A stretch of 64,000 bases of DNA from Amyloporia xantha. Taxonomy: Eukaryota > Basidiomycota > Agaricomycetes > Polyporales > Adustoporiaceae. The stretch lies in NCBI GenBank assembly GCA_036971615.1, contig JAYKKR010000003.1:496001-560000 (forward strand), in the 5' to 3' direction. A program made the translations under genes and the position numbers. Positions within the stretch are counted from its first letter, which is position 1. Each line of letters begins with the position of its first letter. Below are positions 24,165 through 34,816 of the stretch, one piece after another. The notes under the pieces were generated by a model that was not told where the DNA came from, did no database searches, and saw nothing but the letters and a program-made list of their open reading frames with translations.

Positions 24165-24707
24165 GGCCCAGACACGGAGGTCTCAAAAGCCTCGAGGGAT
24201 CCGCACGGCGGTAGGGCCGCAGCGTCGCTTTGCTTAGTTTAGCGCACGGTGCATGTCTTTGGATTACTTACTGTATGAATAGCGACGTCCCACGATTCTT
24301 CACGTTTTTTCTGTATTTTACTAATGACCTACGTTTCTGCAACACGTTGTATCATAGCCTGAGCTCGCCGCCGGCCCACCCCGACTCGAGCGAAGATCGG
24401 TATCTCAGGAAGTCTAAGGGGAATTTCATTAAAGAACAGTGCGCACCGATTCATCTCACGAGCCATTTGTTCTACAACGCTGTTGCGATGAGAAGCATCG
24501 GGGCCTGGTCGAGATTTGAACTCGGTGAGTCTGGTCATGGCTAGATTGAGCGCCTGTTGAGATCATGGGCGCTTATTTATCTATATGTAGCCCTCTCGGT
24601 TAGAACTGGGCGAGCTCTGCATTTCGCACCCATTTTCTTTCGACGACGACCCGGTCAATCTGTGAACACATACACATACTTGGGAAACTAGCGCAAAGGT
24701 CATACAT
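24165..24707. other. Intergenic region between transporter and methyltransferase
   Basis: A 543-bp spacer. A short block on the minus strand near 24490-24525 resembles a tRNA T-arm (GAGTTCAAATCTC), but no matching acceptor stem was found. Otherwise nothing was recognised. Confidence 0.4.
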
Positions 24708-25385
24708 ATGGATGCCTCTACTCACATCTGTTCGCGCTTCTTGTCGACAATCTACGAGTTCATCGTCCTGGAGGCCACGAATATGTGGATTTGGCGTGCA
24801 CCCACCGCCTCCACACTCCTCCCGTTCTTCCAGAAGTACATAGGTGAAAATGCTCATTTGGATGTTGGTGCCGGCACGGGCTACTACCTTGCTGCCTCTG
24901 CTGCGCGCCTCGCCAAGACGAAGAACGTGACTCTGCTCGACCTTGATGCTAACGCTCTCGCGGTCGCCGAGTCTCGAGTTCGCACTGCTGGATACAAAGG
25001 CACCATTGACAAGGTGGAACAGAGTGTGTTTGTGCCTCTGCCATCGTCTCTGCGCTCTCAATTCGATTCCATATCGATATTCCATACGCTCCACTGCCTG
25101 CCGGGCACGTTTCCCCCAAAGGCAAGTCATGTTGTCGCCCAACTAGCTGCAGGGCTCGCACCCGGTGGAGTGTTGTACGGAACGACGGTTCTGGGATACA
25201 GCGCCTCGCACAGCTGGGTCGGCAGGGTGCTGATTGCCCTGTGCAATCGGTGGGGATCCTTCTGGAACGAAGATGACAGGTTAGACGACCTGGAACAGGC
25301 GCTGAAAGGCTATTTTGAGGAGGTCGAGGTGAGGCAGGTCGGGGTCGTGGCTATGTTTGTCGCCCGGTGTCCTATCCGGATGTGA
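24708..25385 (+). CDS. Class I SAM-dependent methyltransferase
   Basis: Single-exon frame of 225 residues from the ATG at 24708 to a TGA ending at 25385. Motif I, the SAM-binding glycine loop, is LDVGAGTGYYLA at about residues 47-58. An acidic end of beta-2 follows in VTLLDLDANAL, a motif-IV-like ISIFHTLHCLPG, and LAPGGVLYGTTVLG as the post-motif strand. The N-terminal ~40 residues (FLSTIYEFIVLEATNMWIWR) are typical of small-molecule methyltransferases of secondary metabolism, where they shape the substrate pocket. No introns, unlike its neighbours. Its position between an MFS transporter and two P450s suggests a role in tailoring a small molecule; this is inference. Substrate unknown. Confidence 0.85.
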   Translation: MDASTHICSRFLSTIYEFIVLEATNMWIWRAPTASTLLPFFQKYIGENAHLDVGAGTGYYLAASAARLAKTKNVTLLDLDANALAVAESRVRTAGYKGTIDKVEQSVFVPLPSSLRSQFDSISIFHTLHCLPGTFPPKASHVVAQLAAGLAPGGVLYGTTVLGYSASHSWVGRVLIALCNRWGSFWNEDDRLDDLEQALKGYFEEVEVRQVGVVAMFVARCPIRM

Positions 25386-25859
25386 CCTCCCTCCCTCACT
25401 CAATTCCCGTATGCAATTGTATCAGCTCCTTTTCTTTCGCTATTTTATCGATCCTAACCATAATTGACCATTCACAAACCTCATCTCACTATGCAATATA
25501 TAGGAGCACCAGTCCCCACACTACTAATACTATCCATGGACTTTGCTACGTTAGTACTCGTAGCAGTCTCGGGGTGAGCGGTAGGGTTGCTCAGACAGCC
25601 TACATTACATCACTTTCCGTGATAGAACTCGATTTGAATGCCTATCATCAGCGTGCGTATCAACGTCGAAGTCGAAATGGCAGGAATCTGTGGGATCGAC
25701 GTTGAACTCGGTAGACTGTATTTCCACAATCGCTCGTGCTTTACACCATGACTTCGTGCAAACGATGAATGAGGACATGCTTACCTCGGGCCCATACAAG
25801 TATCGCTTCTTTTTATCGCAGTCAGGTGCCAGTTTTTGTCGATGCTAAAGCCTCAAATG
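25386..25859. other. Intergenic region downstream of the methyltransferase
   Basis: About 470 bp of low-complexity to moderately AT-rich sequence with no recognised gene. The part beyond 25860 is duplicated upstream of the second P450. Confidence 0.4.
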
Positions 25860-26447
25860 AGATTTTCCATAGACCGCCAAAGGTGGGTGACTTGATTGTC
25901 TTGATTGCGGATCCAATGTTAAATGGATCGGCTAGTTTTAGTTTGAAATGCATATGCCGAAGCCGTAGGAGGACTTCCTTCGGGTACGTTTCGGTGGTAC
26001 CGAGTTGCTTATGTTGATGATTGGAGCGGCGTTCATGCAGTCGGAGAACGCGTTCTGAAGTTATTACCCGCAGCATGCCAGCGCGTTCTTCTAGCTAAGT
26101 ACAACACGAATTGAAGCAGGACGCTCCGTGTTGCACGACATATCGGATACCTCGGATCAAGATATCGAAACACGGTCACTGGCGGAAGGGTACCCTTTTG
26201 CCGATGGTATGTCTGGATCTGGCTGGTCAGTGTGATGTGGACATTTACTATTCACTATATAACCCATGCCCTGCGAGGCTGCTTTTTCTTATAATTGCGA
26301 GCATTCCGCCTCTGACAAGTTTCTCAGAGCGTTGACTTGCATTGCGGATTTGTGTCCACAAGGTCTACCTGATTGCTGTAGGGCATTACCTGGGTTATTT
26401 TCTCTGTAAAGCTCTCGTGGTATCCCTCCACCCTTTTGGTCGATACA
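25860..26447 (+). repeat. Duplicated promoter region of P450 copy A
   Basis: Aligns with 31050-31378 plus 32264-32468 upstream of P450 copy B: shared ggatccaatgtt, aggaggacttccttcggg, gtttcggtggta and ggatacctcggatca. The tandem duplication therefore included at least about 590 bp of promoter. At 26248-26255 the sequence TATTCACT is the uninterrupted equivalent of the site where a transposon sits in copy B. A TATATAA box follows at 26256-26262. Confidence 0.75.
26256..26262 (+). promoter_or_regulatory. TATA box of P450 copy A
   Basis: TATATAA about 186 bp before the ATG at 26448. The aligned position in copy B reads TATTTAA. Confidence 0.45.
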
Positions 26448-28655
26448 ATGGGTTACGAGCCTGAGGGCGGACTTGTCTCGGCTGCTGCATTGGGATTGGT
26501 AAGGTGCTTAAATCATGGGCGTTCTTACTCATTGAAATAGTTACTGCTAGATCGCCCACATGTACTTCAAGAAATATGAACCGACCGACCTATTCTCCTT
26601 GGGCTTGCTTTTGGGTCTTGTACCAGCCGTACCTGCAGCTCTGCTACGCACGAACCTCAATTCCACGCCACTAGCCGTCATCACAGCGTATGCGATTTAC
26701 TATACAAGTCTACTGATGTCAATTGTCATCTACCGCACAACACCATTGCACCCGTTGTCAAAATATCCGGGTCCTATTATTTGCAAACTCTCAAAGTTTT
26801 GGTTGGTGTATGTCACCTCTCGAGGTAAATTGCACCTGTATTACCGACAGTTGCATGAAACGTATGGCCCGATTGTTCGTATTGGTAAGTCACTTGTTAG
26901 CACAAGAGCTCCATGGCCTGCGGCCTCTGACGCAGTCACTTACAGGCCCAAATGAACTGTCCATTGTCGATACCACACTCCTTCCGTCGATTTTGGGTAC
27001 CGATGGGATGCCGAAAGGACCTCGTGAGTCTTTCTTGAATGAAACTAACATCGTACGTGTTGGCATGACTGACTTTGCACCTCTATAGTCTGGGCAGGTC
27101 GCCGCATCCAAGGCAAGAGAGGCGAAGTGACCGTGAAAGGGAATCTTATAGATTCTCGTGACAAGAAAGACCACGCGGAAGTTCGGCGAGCATGGAATCG
27201 GGCCTTCACTACCGCGTCTGTGAAGCGCTACGAGCCTATTGTTCTTCGAAGGGCGGCGCAAATGGTCGAAGAATTGAAGAAAAGAATTCATGCGGCCCAG
27301 AGCAGGGGTGACGAGCCTGATGCCGTTGACTTGTCTGAGTGGCTGAGTTTCTTCTCGTGAGTGTGGTCAGATATGTTTCCACTGCTGTACGAAGGATTGA
27401 CCAATTCTCAACCCTAGCTTTGATTTCATGGGGGACTTCGCGTGAGTACAAGTGATGATCGAGAAATTCATTCCGCTTATCATGCATGCTATGACAGATT
27501 TGGTGGACCGTTTGATCTATTGCGCGATGGTGATAAAGACGGTTTATTGCGTACGATGACCGATGGTCTCTAGTCAGTGAACATTTACGATCCAGATCTT
27601 AGTGCTGATGTTCGTACGACAGCCTTCCAGCCCTGGTACAGCATGTCCCGTGGTGCATGGACGCGTTAGTGTACACTCCGTTCGCTGGCAAAGGAATGAA
27701 GGACCTCGGAGAGTTCGCGTTCAAGCAAGTCACTAGACGGATGAAAGAGGGCTCCGTGCACGATGATTTGTTTTATCATCTCGTGAGCCATATCCCTGGA
27801 ATGAATTTGCTAGATAACTGATGCCTGTGACAGAACGACGAGGCCTCTCGTTCGGAACCTCCGCCAATGCCTACTTTGATGTCGAATGCCGTCACAGCCA
27901 TCGTCGCAGGCTCAGATACGGCTGCCTCGGTGATGAGCAACATCTTTTACTACATTTTGACGAATGCATCGTGCTACGCAAGGCTCCAAGCGGAACTGGA
28001 TGCTGCATTTCCTCTCGGCAAAGGCGAGCCCACGGACTCTACGAAGCTCTCGCAACTGGAGTATATGAATGCTGTCATGTAAGCAGACTTAGTGACAGAC
28101 TTAGTGAAGGTTTCGCGATTGGTGTTGTTTATCGCTCTCTTTACAGCAATGAGACGCTGCGTCTTCATCCCCCCGCCTCTACTTCGTTGCAGCGTGCGCC
28201 TTCTGCTGGAAGCGGCGGCCACATGATCGGGAACAGGTACGTCACTGTCGATCGAACGAAGAGCGGCCGCTCATGCAACGATCTTGCACCATAGCATGTT
28301 TATCTCGGAAGACACCGCTGTCTATGCGTCGCCGTATGTCTATCAGCGTGACCCTCGATACTTCTCTCCAGACCCTGAGAAGTTTTGGCCGGAGCGTTGG
28401 CTCGCTGGGCCCGATGCGGGTGTTATCCTCAACCTAAATGCCTTCATACCATTCTCTACCGGGCTGGCCAATTGCGTGGGGAAGCCTGTGGCAGTTCTCG
28501 AAATGCGACTGGTTCTAGCGTCGATGCTGTATCACTTTGAGATACGCCTCGCGAAGGATTACAGAGTGGAGCAATGGGAAGAGGATTTGGAGGACTACTT
28601 CGTGCTGCAAAAGGGACCTCTACCTGTTGTACTTACAGCACGTCTTCCGAATTAG
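26448..28655 (+). CDS. Cytochrome P450, tandem copy A
   Basis: Heme-thiolate monooxygenase, probably anchored to the ER by N-terminal helices. ATG at 26448 (MGYEPEGGLVSAAALGL), intron, then IAHMYFKKYEPTDLFSLGLL and another hydrophobic stretch. The Pro-rich hinge is HPLSKYPGP. Helix C reads WNRAFTTASVKR, helix I AIVAGSDTAASVMSN (A-G-x-D-T), helix K NETLRLHPPA (E-x-x-R), and the PERF region FWPERWLAG. The heme loop is FIPFSTGLANCVGKPVA, with the ligand Cys; the usual Arg two residues before Cys is Ala here. The stop ends at 28655. About ten exons are separated by 50-60-bp introns and all appear intact. It is a tandem paralogue of the gene at 32469. The last gene inside the inverted-repeat-bounded group. 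Confidence 0.9.
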
Positions 28656-28764
28656 CATACCGCAGTATGACGGTCTCCCTTGTCTATGCATTATTGCCCA
28701 GGATGTTCCCGTTTATTGTGATTCCACGCGCGTGGGAGGGCCACAATAAGAAGTCGTTCAATGC

Positions 28765-29645
28765 CGAGAGTGCGGGGATACATAGCTGGCAAGGACGGCC
28801 GATCGAGATGATATAGGGAGCTGCTGCCGAACGGCCCGAGGAGGGACGAAACGCACTGGGATGGTATGCAGAGTAGGAGGGTGCTTTGAAGGGTTGGGAT
28901 GGATCGGTGCGAGTGACAAATTTACATCGCGCCACTGCAGTGCATTCCTGTAGAACAGCCATACTCTCATATTTCTTCGCATGGAGACAAAGATTGAATC
29001 GGAAATGGATATTGCACGTTGCTTTATGCTTGAAATTCGAGCTATAGCATCTATACTGCTGTACGTGTCCACTCTGACTCGACGAGGATCAGCGATAGAT
29101 CATCGGTATATGAATAAGGAGCACCCGGTACATTGGTTCATCTCAAACGGAGGAACGGGTACTCCGCCAATTAGTGGTGTGCCGTCTCTGATTCGCAAAC
29201 GCAAGGTGCCCTGTCTTAAGATATCCCGGAACAACTCGCTACTCGCCTTTGCACCATACACACCACACACAATCCAGGTTCGCTCGCTCGATATTTGATG
29301 TTCGAAGGCGCCAAATGTTCCCTTTAGTCGACAGACGGCAGGTCGGACTCGACCAGCCGGAAGAGACGGAAATAATATAACTAGCCTGCCGTTTTGCACG
29401 GCGGGGTCATTACAACTGTAAAGGACTGTGTCCGCAGAGACGTAAATAGCCCACCTATAAGTATTAAGCACGACGGTTCCCACCTGTCTAGGCTTTAATA
29501 GTAGTGAGAGAACATCGAGTGCGATATGCACCGAGCCATGATCATAACAACTATTGGACGTTACTCATCGTGATTGAAGCACTCCATGAGAGCGTTCATT
29601 TAGGAGATCGATATTCGCATGAATGCATCGGGCTATAGCTGGGTA
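28765..29645 (-). repeat. Long inverted repeat, right copy
   Basis: Inverted partner of 19326-20290; the shared outer end, near 29610-29640, reads cgatgcattc on the minus strand. Together the two copies enclose the transporter, methyltransferase and P450 copy A (about 8.5 kb). A minus-strand frame reads HIALDVLSLLLKPRQV here and HIALDVFSLLLKPGQV on the plus strand at the left copy, but frames break soon after. I see no conserved protein. Confidence 0.7.
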
Positions 29646-29727
29646 TGATACGGGCTATACATAAAGCTTCGTGCCAAGTCCGGTCATCAATGCATCTATG
29701 TAGGACATCAGCGCCCCAACCAGAGCT

Positions 29728-30582
29728 GTACACATCAGAAAAAATGAAATCATCTTATAAGTGATTTTGGCAAATTTTCGTTTATAAGTCACGTACACCA
29801 CTCCGCCAACATGTTATAAGATTGCTGTAAGATGGCTACAACATGCCAGAATTCGTTAGAGGACGTTGTCAGACAACCATTGGTGGAGTTATAATATACC
29901 GTAATGTGTTAAACCAGACTTAGGACTATGATATCACACTCTCCAAGCACTCTCCGTGAGAAGTGGAAAGGCATTATATCAGTGTTATCATGGCGCTTTG
30001 CGAGTGGTACATAATACTTATCACCACTTGTTGCACGCAGGTGGCGCGGCCTATGGTCACGGCCATTGCCGGGAGGTGGCGCATCGGTGGCTTACAGTGG
30101 CGTTGGACGACTTCGCTATAGGACATGACGTTCTTCTGCGTTTATTGCCCCTTTAGTGTAGCAGTAAGAAATTGGGGCTTGAGAAATAACCTGATGACTC
30201 GTGTTCAAACCTCTGACTGAGCATGATGAATTAAATATGTGTGATTAAATGTAAGTACTCTGAGACCCCGGAACCACTTCCACAACGGGTAGTAAGCGTG
30301 AAAAGCAGATCAAGGGAATACCGGAGAAATTGGGGAGATGCGCAGAAATAGAGTTTTCAGCCTCCTTGCCAAAATCACTCATAATTTGCTGCTCGCATCT
30401 TATAACATAGCTAAAACACGCTGGTGTTCTTGCTATAAGCGTGTTATAAATGTTCGTGAATGTTGGTGTTAGTGTCATAAGTAGTTACAATAGGTCGAAT
30501 ATATTTTCACATCTTACGGTTCATATAGCTACTTATATGAACTTATGAGCTGCGTTCCACTTTTTCTGATGCACAGCGTATT
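29728..30582. mobile_element. Possible small terminal-inverted-repeat element
   Basis: The ends gctgtacacatcagaaaaa (left) and its near complement tttttctgatgcacagc (right, 30564-30582) form an imperfect inverted repeat of about 17-20 bp. Inside, the heptamer TTATAAG or its complement recurs many times (near 29755, 29787, 29814, 30400, 30440 and others), like subterminal repeats of DNA transposons. No transposase frame and no clear target duplication were seen. Confidence 0.3.
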
Positions 30583-31049
30583 CAAATTGGTGATAGAATC
30601 GAAAAGGTTGGCAGAAACTTGAACAGAGTGTGCAGTGGTCGTGGACAACTTCATGATGCATAAGCTCATAGTACACGAATTGTTATAAAGCATAGGCCGA
30701 GCTGGAAGCCAACGAGTCTCCACTTGACTGGAAGTAGAGAGCCACCTTTGGGCATGAATTTTATATAGCACCTAATTTGCCTATTTTTGAAGTAAATACG
30801 CATATTTGGTATTTCTCATCCTGCAGCCTGAGGCCGTTCATCATCCCAACGCATAGGCTACGCCAGGCTGGGGACCAATGTGATGCATAACGCATTATGA
30901 GATTGTCTACCGTATTGTACAACAGGCGAGTCCGTGGATTCCGAGATGTTTCCTATACAAGTTTCACCTGGTATCGCCTCTTCGAGTGTTAATGATTATC
31001 CATGTCAAAACCCGGGCCCTGAGGCTGTAAGAATTAGACTCAGGCTGTC
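30583..31049. other. Non-coding spacer
   Basis: About 470 bp with no recognised gene or repeat, ending where the duplicated P450 promoter begins. Confidence 0.35.
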
Positions 31050-31378
31050 AATGTTCAAAGGTGGGCGGCTTGTTTGATTAAGGATCCAATGTTGAATGGA
31101 TTGACTGGCTGATTTCGATTGCATAGGAGGACTTCCTTCGGGCGTTTCGGTGGTACTTAGTACTGAGTTCGTTATGATTGGCGCGGCGTCCATGCAGTCT
31201 CAGCACGGGTCATCAAGCTAGCGCACCCGCGGCATGCGTTCTTCCGACTAAGTACAAGAACAGTTGAAGAAGCCGACGGGCTGTGTTGCATGAGACGTCG
31301 GATACCTCGGATCAGGAGAGTTGAAACATGCTCGCTCGTATATCTGACTAGTTATTGTAGTGTGGGCGTGTGTTATTA
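31050..31378 (+). repeat. Duplicated promoter region of P450 copy B (distal part)
   Basis: Matches 25860-26250 upstream of copy A. It is cut at 31378 by the inserted element and resumes at 32264. Confidence 0.7.
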
Positions 31379-32261
31379 GGGGACTTCAGAGTAGTGTTTT
31401 CGAGGCTGTTTTCGCGCAAGTTTTCCGCTCTGCTTTCAGCCTCGGTGGAAGCCGAAATCCGCGCTCAGCTTTGGTTGTGGTGCGGAAAACCGCTTTCAGC
31501 TTTCGGCATACGGACGCGGCATCACAGTCGGAGTTTCAATCACTTCGGGACATGCATCCTTCTTCGGAAGGTCGTGTATTCACCTCTGTCCGCAAATGAT
31601 TATACACTTCTCTCGCTGAATTATATGACCTCCCAGAAGGAAGCTCTCCTGATCAGACTATCTACTGAAAAGGTCCGGAAGAGCAAGAAGTCTGTCCACA
31701 AGCACGGCTTTGCAAAACATGCTGTGTCGAAGCAAACCGGCCTCCTGCGCCGGGTATGACAGCGCGTTCTGTCTCTCACAGGGTACGTAGTCTATTTTAT
31801 ACCCGCAAAAATTAATGAAAATCTCCCTGAGCAAAGTTGCTCTTTTCTGCACCTTTTTCTCGAAGAAATATTTCTTATGAATTCATCACATTTTCATGTT
31901 TTACTCAAGTTTTGTATCATGTGAAGATAAACAAGATATAAGACTAATTCTAACAAAAGTTTCTTGATTTTGTGAGCACTAAACTGGGCTATGTAGCCAG
32001 TGAGATGTGTGCGACGAGGCATGATATCAGTTCAGAGCAATGCGCGCGGTATGAAGAAGACGACAGTTGCCTAAACAAGGTACATTACATAAAGCACTAT
32101 AATGAACTCCGACTGTGATGCCGCGTCTGCATGCCGAAAGCTGAAAGCGGTTTTCCGCACCACAACCAAAGCTGAGCGCGGATTTCGGCTTCCACCGAGG
32201 CTGAAAGCAGAGCGGAAAACTTGCGCGAAAACAGCCTCGAAAACACTACTCTGAAGTCCCC
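31379..32261. mobile_element. Non-autonomous DNA transposon (MITE-like) with 157-bp terminal inverted repeats and TA duplication
   Basis: An 883-bp element. The terminal inverted repeats, 31379-31535 and 32105-32261, differ at about two positions and begin ggggacttcagagtag. TA flanks both sides (31377-31378 and 32262-32263), as expected for Tc1/mariner-like elements. The paralogous promoter of P450 copy A has a single TA at the aligned position (26248-26249), giving an empty site. The roughly 570-bp interior is AT-rich with no transposase-like frame; open frames over the repeats do not resemble proteins. The near-identity of the repeats suggests a recent insertion. Confidence 0.85.
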
Positions 32262-32263
32262 TA

Positions 32264-32468
32264 TTCACTATTTAACGCATGCCTGGTGAGCTTGCTTTCC
32301 TTCCTGATTGTAAGCACATTCCCCTTGACTAGCCACTCATCGCGGCGTACGTCCGGACAAGCTCCTCATCTACACTTGACGGTCCGCCTGATTGCTGCTG
32401 GCTATTACCGATCAGTAGGTAATTTCGCTTTGAAGCTTTTGTGGCGTCTCCACATTTTGGTCGGTGCG
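32264..32468 (+). promoter_or_regulatory. Core promoter and leader of P450 copy B
   Basis: Continues the duplicated promoter after the inserted element. TATTTAA at 32269-32275 replaces the TATATAA of copy A and begins only 8 bp from the element's last base. The ATG is at 32469. Confidence 0.5.
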
Positions 32469-34672
32469 ATGGGTTTTAATCTTCAAGGTGGACTGTTGGC
32501 TGCGGTATTTGGATTGGTACGGTGATTTAGTCATAATTGTCCTTCCTCACTAAAACAACTATTGCTAGATCGCCCACATATACTTCAAGAAATATGAACC
32601 GACCGACCTATTCTCCCTGAGCTTGCTTCTGGGCGTTGTACCAGCCGTACCTGCAGCTCTGCTACGCACGGCTCTCAACTCCACGCCACTGGCCGTGATC
32701 GCAGCGTATACGATTTACTATTCAAATCTACTGCTGTCAATTGTCATTTACCGCACATCGCGGCTGCACCCGTTGTCAAAATATCCAGGTCCTATTATTT
32801 GCAAACTCTCAAAGTTTTGGTTGGTGTATGTCACCTCTCGAGGTAAACTGCACCTGTATTACCGACAGTTGCACGAAACATATGGCCCGATCGTTCGTAT
32901 TGGTGTGTCAATTGCTCAGACAACATTCTCATGAACTGTGGCGTCTGACGCAGCCGCTTACAGGCCCGAACGAGTTGTCGATTGTCGATACTACACTCCT
33001 TCCATCGATTTTGGGTGCCGATGGAATGCCAAAAGGACCTCGTGAGTCTTACGCCAATGAAACCGACATTGCGGGCGTGAGGATGACACGATGCATCTTA
33101 TAGTCTGGGAGGGTCGCCGCATTCAAGGAAAAAGAGCTCAAGGAAAAGGGAGTGGGAAAGGGAATCTGATAGGCTCCCGTGATAAGAAGAATCACGCTGA
33201 AGCTCGGCGAGTTTGGAATCGCGCCTTCACTACTGCGTCCGTGAAGCGCTACGAGCCGATTGTTCTTCGGAGAGCGGCACAAATGGTTGAAGAATTGAAG
33301 AAAAGGATTCATGCGGCCCAGAGCAGGGGTGACGAGCCAGATGCGATCGACTTGTCTGAGTGGCTGAGTTTCTTCTCGTGAGTGTAGTCAGCCAGGTTTC
33401 CGCGGCTGTGCGAAGGGTTGACCAACTCTCAACGCCAGCTTTGATTTCATGGGGGATTTCGTGTGAGCATGAGAGCTGTCTTGGAAGTGTATTCTACTCA
33501 CCATGCATGCTATGATAGATTCGGCGGGCCATTTGATCTACTACGCGATGGTGATAAAGACGGTTTCTTGCGTACCATGACCGACGGCCTCTAGTCAGTC
33601 AACGCTCACGATGCTTATCCCTCTGCTGATGCTCGTGTGATAGCCTTCCTGCGCTGACGCAGCATGTCCCATGGTGCATGGACGCGTTGGTGTACACTCC
33701 GTTTGCAGGCAAAGGAATGAAGGGCCTCGGAGAGTTCGCATTCAAGCAAGTGACCAGGCGCATGAAAGAGGGCTCCGTGCATGATGATTTGTTTTATCAC
33801 CTCGTGAGCTTGTTCTGGTGCAGAACGTCCTGGCTGGATGACCGATGCTCGTAACAGAACGACGAGGGCTCACGTACCGAACCTCCGCCCCTGCCTCTTT
33901 TGATGTCAAATGCCGTCACAGCCATCGTTGCGGGCTCAGACACGACTGCATCGGTGATGAGCAACATCTTTTACTACATTGTGACAAATGCGTCGTGCTA
34001 CGCAAGGCTTCAAGCAGAACTGGATGCTGCATTTCCTCCTGGCAAGGGCGAGCCCACGGACTCTACGAAGCTCTCGCAACTGGAGTATATGAACGCTGTC
34101 ATGTAAGCCGAATCAGCGAAGGTTTTGCGATTATCGTTGCTTATCGCTCTCTTTACAGCAACGAGACACTGCGTCTTCGTCCCCCTGCGTCTACTTCTCT
34201 GCAGCGTGCGCCTTCTGCTGGAAGTGGCGGCCACATGATCGGGAGCAGGTACGTCACTGTCGGGCGAACGAGCGCAGCTGCTTAACCCATGATCGATTGA
34301 TCTTGCACCAGTATGTTTATCCCTGAAGGCACGGCTGTTTATTCGTCGCCGTATGTCTATCAGCGTGATCCTCGATACTTCTCTCCGTACCCTGAGAAGT
34401 TTTGGCCGGAGCGTTGGCTTGCCGGGAACGATGCGGATATCATCCTCAACCTAAACGCCTTCATACCATTCTCTACCGGGCCGGCCAATTGTGTGGGGAA
34501 GCCTGTGGCAATTCTCGAAATGCGACTGGTTCTAGCGTCGATGCTACATCACTTTGAGATGCGCCTCGCGAAGGATTACAGAGCGGAGCAATGGGAACAC
34601 GATTTGGAGGACCACTTCGTGCTGCAAAAGGGACCTCTACCGGTTATACTTACAGCACGTCTTCCGAATTAG
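32469..34672 (+). CDS. Cytochrome P450, tandem copy B
   Basis: Close paralogue of the gene at 26448 with the same exon layout. Start MGFNLQGGLLAAVFGL, then IAHIYFKKYEPTDLFSLSLL after an intron. Hinge HPLSKYPGP, helix C WNRAFTTASVKR, helix I AIVAGSDTTASVMSN (canonical D-T-T), K-helix NETLRLRPPAS, PERF region FWPERWLAG, heme loop FIPFSTGPANCVGKPVA, and stop after LTARLPN ending at 34672. The start and N-terminal residues differ most. The B-C region carries a few extra Lys/Gly residues (KRAQGKGSGKG) absent from copy A. All splice sites checked are intact, so the protein should be functional. Its promoter carries a transposon insertion just upstream of the TATA-like box, so its expression may differ from copy A. 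Confidence 0.9.
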
Positions 34673-34816
34673 CCTACCACTGTGCATGACTTTCCACATT
34701 GCCTATGCATGTTGCTTGTCCAGGATCACGTCGTTTCCTTCTATTGTGACTTGTTCACGCCCATGGGCGGACCGCGAAAAGAGTTGACTCCGTGCCGAGA
34801 GGAATGAAGCATGTTT

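Noticed and set aside
24485..24560. tRNA-like T-arm (GAGTTCAAATCTC) on the minus strand
   Set aside because: No matching acceptor stem, D-arm or anticodon arm could be placed upstream; at most a remnant.
30148..30225. Possible tRNA-derived SINE (B-box-like GTTCAAACC)
   Set aside because: The A box does not fit and no repeat copies are visible in the window.
31360..31759. Open frames of 79 and 129 codons across the left inverted repeat
   Set aside because: They reflect the transposon end sequence, the mirrored repeat opens a matching frame at 32071-32268, and no protein family fits.
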